From positions 1 to 64,000 of the forward strand of contig CALLMM010000012.1 in the NCBI GenBank assembly GCA_938005745.1: a stretch of 64,000 bases of DNA, read 5' to 3'. The position numbers were made by a program, and so were the translations under genes. The DNA is from an uncultured Chthonomonadales bacterium (GTDB lineage: Bacteria; Armatimonadota; Chthonomonadetes; Chthonomonadales; CAJBBX01). Numbering within the stretch: the first letter of the stretch is position 1; every line of letters begins with the position of its first letter. This document shows, piece after piece, positions 63,269 through 64,000 of the stretch. The notes under the pieces were generated by a model. The model saw only the letters and a program-made list of their open reading frames with translations. It ran no database searches and had not been told where the DNA came from.

Positions 63269-64000
63269 CACTCGGTCGCTCGTTTCTGAGGATCGGGGGG
63301 AACGGTCGCCCTGCCCCGTATGGTAACGATCCCCTCCCCTACCTCCACCTCGGTGATATAGAGAAAGCCTGCCAGCCCCAGATCACGGTCTATATCCAGC
63401 ACCGGATTGATGGCATTGGCTCTGGTCTGCGCGAATGCGGGGGCGGTCTCTCTGCCGTTGAGAAGCATCACCGGCTCGCTGATCTCCAGAAACCTCCCTT
63501 CCCGATGAGTCAGTCTTCCGCGCATCTCCACAAGGGAGACCGCCCCCAGGATCGGCGTATCCGCAGCCACGGAGACGAAGCCGGGCGTCAGCGTTACCTG
63601 CACATTCTTAAAATCGGGATACTTTTTCTGGATGAATCGCTGCATCCCTTCAGAGTCTACGGTTGCAACCGCCGTTCCCTCTCCCGCAGTCCGGATCACG
63701 ATCCGCTCGCGGAAAAACGCGCTGCCGATATCTATGGAGACTTTCGGGAGACTGGCAAAAAAACGCTTTACCGGGGCGTCGCGCAGGGTGAAGTCCTGAA
63801 ACTCCAGATCAAGACGCCTGACATGGGCGCGCAGTCCCGCGCCGTGTTGAATGATAAACGGGAGACGGTCGGAATGAAAGCCGCTGGCGCGTATCCGGGT
63901 GGAGGAGCTTTGCCCCGCCAGCAGACCGAAGACGCCGTCCGGGCGAACGCTGGCGTGAACCTCTCCGCCTCTCAGGGTCCGGCGAAGGTCAATCTCTGCG
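63268..64000 (-). CDS. DUF2993 (LmeA-like) protein, C-terminal part
   Basis: The gene enters from the right edge; its start is outside and 243 codons are visible. LDLEFQDFTLRDAPVKRFF and FVSVAADTPILGAVSLVEMRG are in the pattern of DUF2993, a family of exported lipid-binding proteins such as LmeA. It ends with the stop that overlaps the gcvT start, so it is upstream in the same transcript. The real gene extends beyond the internal ATG-like start at 63699. Function by family only. Confidence 0.75.
   Translation of the reverse strand, partial: AEIDLRRTLRGGEVHASVRPDGVFGLLAGQSSSTRIRASGFHSDRLPFIIQHGAGLRAHVRRLDLEFQDFTLRDAPVKRFFASLPKVSIDIGSAFFRERIVIRTAGEGTAVATVDSEGMQRFIQKKYPDFKNVQVTLTPGFVSVAADTPILGAVSLVEMRGRLTHREGRFLEISEPVMLLNGRETAPAFAQTRANAINPVLDIDRDLGLAGFLYITEVEVGEGIVTIRGRATVPPDPQKRATE

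Noticed and set aside
1-64000. CRISPR array, prophage or transposase genes
   Set aside because: No regularly spaced direct repeats, phage structural genes or transposase motifs (such as DDE signatures) were seen.

Overview
The window is an ordinary-looking, gene-dense stretch of a bacterial chromosome with G+C clearly above 50%. It has AGGAGG-type ribosome binding sites, frequent GTG and TTG starts, short intergenic spaces and two tRNA genes. I see no rRNA, phage, transposase or CRISPR. The mix of genes fits Armatimonadota or a nearby phylum: a pseudopilin of the 'FPVF' type, a large OPT-like membrane protein, secreted agarase-like glycosidases, a glycine cleavage operon with split P-protein, and CheA/CheW with an HDOD protein. 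That placement is inference from gene content, not from a marker tree.

Layout. 1-4643: the start of recQ (leaving on the left), a small cysteine-rich protein, a frameshifted cyclophilin, a MITE-like repeat, and a sulfur-carrier cysteine synthesis operon (cysM, a JAMM protease, and a ThiS/E1/rhodanese fusion). 4739-9032: an unusual receiver-kinase, a pseudopilin, serA and a STAS protein. 9494-11473: a three-gene operon led by a peroxiredoxin-like gene with an in-frame TGA at its redox cysteine. 11615-17694: a large membrane protein, then cheW-cheA-HDOD and khpA. 17833-24159: an arginine dihydrolase / ornithine cyclodeaminase pair, a cold-shock protein and sbcDC. 24301-34314: two secreted glycosidase-like proteins, tRNA-Thr, a lower-G+C DUF262 restriction-like gene, a TauE/SafE exporter, tRNA-Ala and a YgiT-type zinc-finger protein. 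34510-43933: purL, purF and purM with accessory genes between them. 43921-51803: CoA-binding protein, rpsO-pnp, metH and a dapA-family gene. 51805-57885: guaA-hpt, rho, a DUF151 nuclease, a second gene with an in-frame TGA in a Cys motif, and a response regulator. 58096-64000: DUF2993 protein (leaving on the right) followed by gcvT-gcvH-gcvPA-gcvPB and a lipoate/octanoyl transferase, all on the minus strand.

The most notable signal is two independent genes in which TGA sits exactly where the protein family has a metal- or redox-type cysteine. In both, the frame is open on each side and a start codon with a ribosome binding site lies upstream. Together they argue that this organism decodes UGA as selenocysteine, although no sel genes are in the window. 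A second notable arrangement is the fusion of a CysO/ThiS-like sulfur carrier, with its Gly-Gly end buried inside the chain, to its own activating enzyme and a rhodanese, next to a JAMM protease that could free it.

Much of the metabolism is connected: serine (serA), cysteine (cysM/mec/CysO-E1), glycine cleavage (gcv plus lipoylation), methionine (metH, using one-carbon units) and purines (purL, purF, purM, guaA, hpt, which also consume one-carbon units).
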